Shown piece by piece: positions 63,583 to 64,000 of a stretch of 64,000 nt of DNA. The first letter of the stretch is position 1; each line of letters starts with the position of its first letter. The stretch lies in the NCBI RefSeq assembly GCF_014898055.3, contig NW_023604295.1, forward strand, positions 138,786,676-138,850,675, given 5' to 3'. The notes beneath the pieces are model-generated. The model saw only the letters and a list, made by a program, of their open reading frames with translations. It made no database searches and was not told the DNA's origin. The position numbers were made by a program, and so were the translations under genes. Origin of the DNA: Talpa occidentalis. Taxonomy: Eukaryota; Chordata; Mammalia; Eulipotyphla; Talpidae.

Positions 63583-63859
63583 TTTTTAAGATTTATTTAT
63601 TTATTTATTTATTTATTTATACAAGCACTGGGTACAGGCAGAAGCGTGGGAGGGTGAGAGAATTCACCAGAGCCAGAGCCGGGAACAGAACAGGCAGACT
63701 GACAGACGAAGGACACTGCTGAGGGGAGCAGCGGGTGGCAGGAGAGGTCTGTGCGCCATGTGGGAACCTCGCCCGGCGGCTGGGGATGGAACCAGTGCTG
63801 CAGAGGCTGCGGGCAGCTTCACAACCCAGCGCTCAACTGCTGCGCCACTGGGGAGGCCC
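63583..63859 (-). mobile_element. tRNA-derived SINE with long (TTTA)n tail
   Basis: Plus strand: ttttaagatttatttattta, a TTTA run, acaagcactgggtacaggca, ending gcgccactggggaggccc. Second subfamily. Flanks aaccttattttatt and aaactcttattttta may be the target-site duplication. Confidence 0.93.
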
Positions 63860-64000
63860 CTAAACTCTTATTTTTATAGTAAACAATTATCTCTGCATAT
63901 GTAAAATGAGGACAGCATATGAAACTATTACAAGTTTTAAGAGGAGTAACAATGATATGAAACTGAAAATTCAAATATCAAAAATCAAGAAATGGAAATA

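Larger units (their letters stand above)
565..64000 (-). other. VEGFC: VEGFC gene, partial (exons 2-7 and part of intron 1)
   Basis: Gene-level entry. Six exons on the minus strand join in frame to code for residues 50-419 of vascular endothelial growth factor C. Exon lengths are 214, 191, 152, 107, 334 and 115 coding bases; junction phases are 0/1, 1/0, 0/2, 2/1, 1/2 and 2/stop, all consistent. Known biology: VEGF-C is a secreted homodimeric ligand of VEGFR-3 (FLT4) and, after processing, VEGFR-2 (KDR), required for lymphatic vessel growth. Proprotein convertases cut after the RR of exon 4, and ADAMTS3 with CCBE1 cuts the N-terminal propeptide encoded by exon 2. Exon 1 (signal peptide, about 49 codons in human) and the promoter are outside the window. 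No frameshift or stop interrupts any exon, so this looks like a functional orthologue rather than a pseudogene. The left boundary is inferred from a poly(A) signal. Confidence 0.96.
26642..64000 (-). other. VEGFC: VEGFC intron 1 (partial, at least 37 kb)
   Basis: Everything to the right edge. No GC-rich exon 1, CpG-island promoter or signal-peptide-like frame is present, so exon 1 is further on. Contents are listed as separate repeat entries. Stretches where I see only AT-rich sequence without nameable features include 26650-27950, 29350-30930, 37200-38050, 40700-41820, 42020-48930, 54300-55450, 55750-56800 and 60000-63580. All open frames in the intron are SINE-derived or shorter than about 125 codons without family resemblance. 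Confidence 0.9.

Noticed and set aside
26642..64000. VEGFC exon 1 or a nested gene within intron 1.
   Set aside because: No signal-peptide-like GC-rich exon, CpG-island promoter or spliced frame was seen; only repeats and AT-rich sequence.
1..64000. CRISPR arrays, operons, bacterial-type terminators, prophage or toxin systems.
   Set aside because: The window is vertebrate nuclear DNA with introns and eutherian retrotransposons; tandem repeats present are microsatellites and SINE tails.

Overview
The window is mammalian nuclear DNA: AT-rich, intron-dominated and full of eutherian interspersed repeats (L1, L2, MIR, an MLT1-type LTR, retroviral LTRs and at least 15 copies of a tRNA-derived SINE). 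No long open reading frame other than spliced exons looks real. One gene is present, VEGFC (vascular endothelial growth factor C), on the minus strand. Six of its seven coding exons, 2 to 7, are present and intact. Joined, they code for residues 50-419 (numbered as in human VEGF-C, compared from memory). All exon phases chain correctly, all splice sites are GT-AG, and the stop codon is at 957-959.

Layout, low to high coordinates (3' to 5' of the gene): 1-560 flank beyond the likely poly(A) site; about 565-956 3'UTR; 957-1071 exon 7; 2787-3120 exon 6; 3713-3819 exon 5; 14077-14228 exon 4; 24840-25030 exon 3; 26428-26641 exon 2; 26642-64000 part of intron 1. Exon 1 (5'UTR and signal peptide) and the promoter lie beyond the right edge. 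More than 37 kb of intron 1 is seen without reaching them, and nothing in intron 1 looks like another gene.

The product is a secreted growth factor: N-terminal propeptide, VEGF homology domain (exons 3-4) and a cysteine-rich C-terminal propeptide with CxCxC repeats (exons 5-7). It signals through VEGFR-3 and, when fully processed, VEGFR-2, and drives lymphatic vessel growth. The growth-factor core is almost unchanged from human. Substitutions concentrate in the propeptides.

The most informative non-coding structure is in intron 1. An old L1 (34.08-37.19 kb) has been entered by a younger L1, a SINE and an LTR. Two SINEs lie head-to-tail inside one shared target-site duplication (31.34-31.92 kb). 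Two related retroviral solo LTRs lie about 1.07 kb apart (56.8-58.8 kb). There is a 3'UTR-only processed retrocopy (53.87-54.29 kb), and a CpG-rich non-repeat patch at 50.44-50.76 kb may be regulatory. The SINE is an abundant family that I cannot name with certainty. The L1/MIR/L2/MLT1 background fits a placental mammal, plausibly a laurasiatherian such as a bat, but the species is not proven. I found no undescribed enzymatic or defence system.
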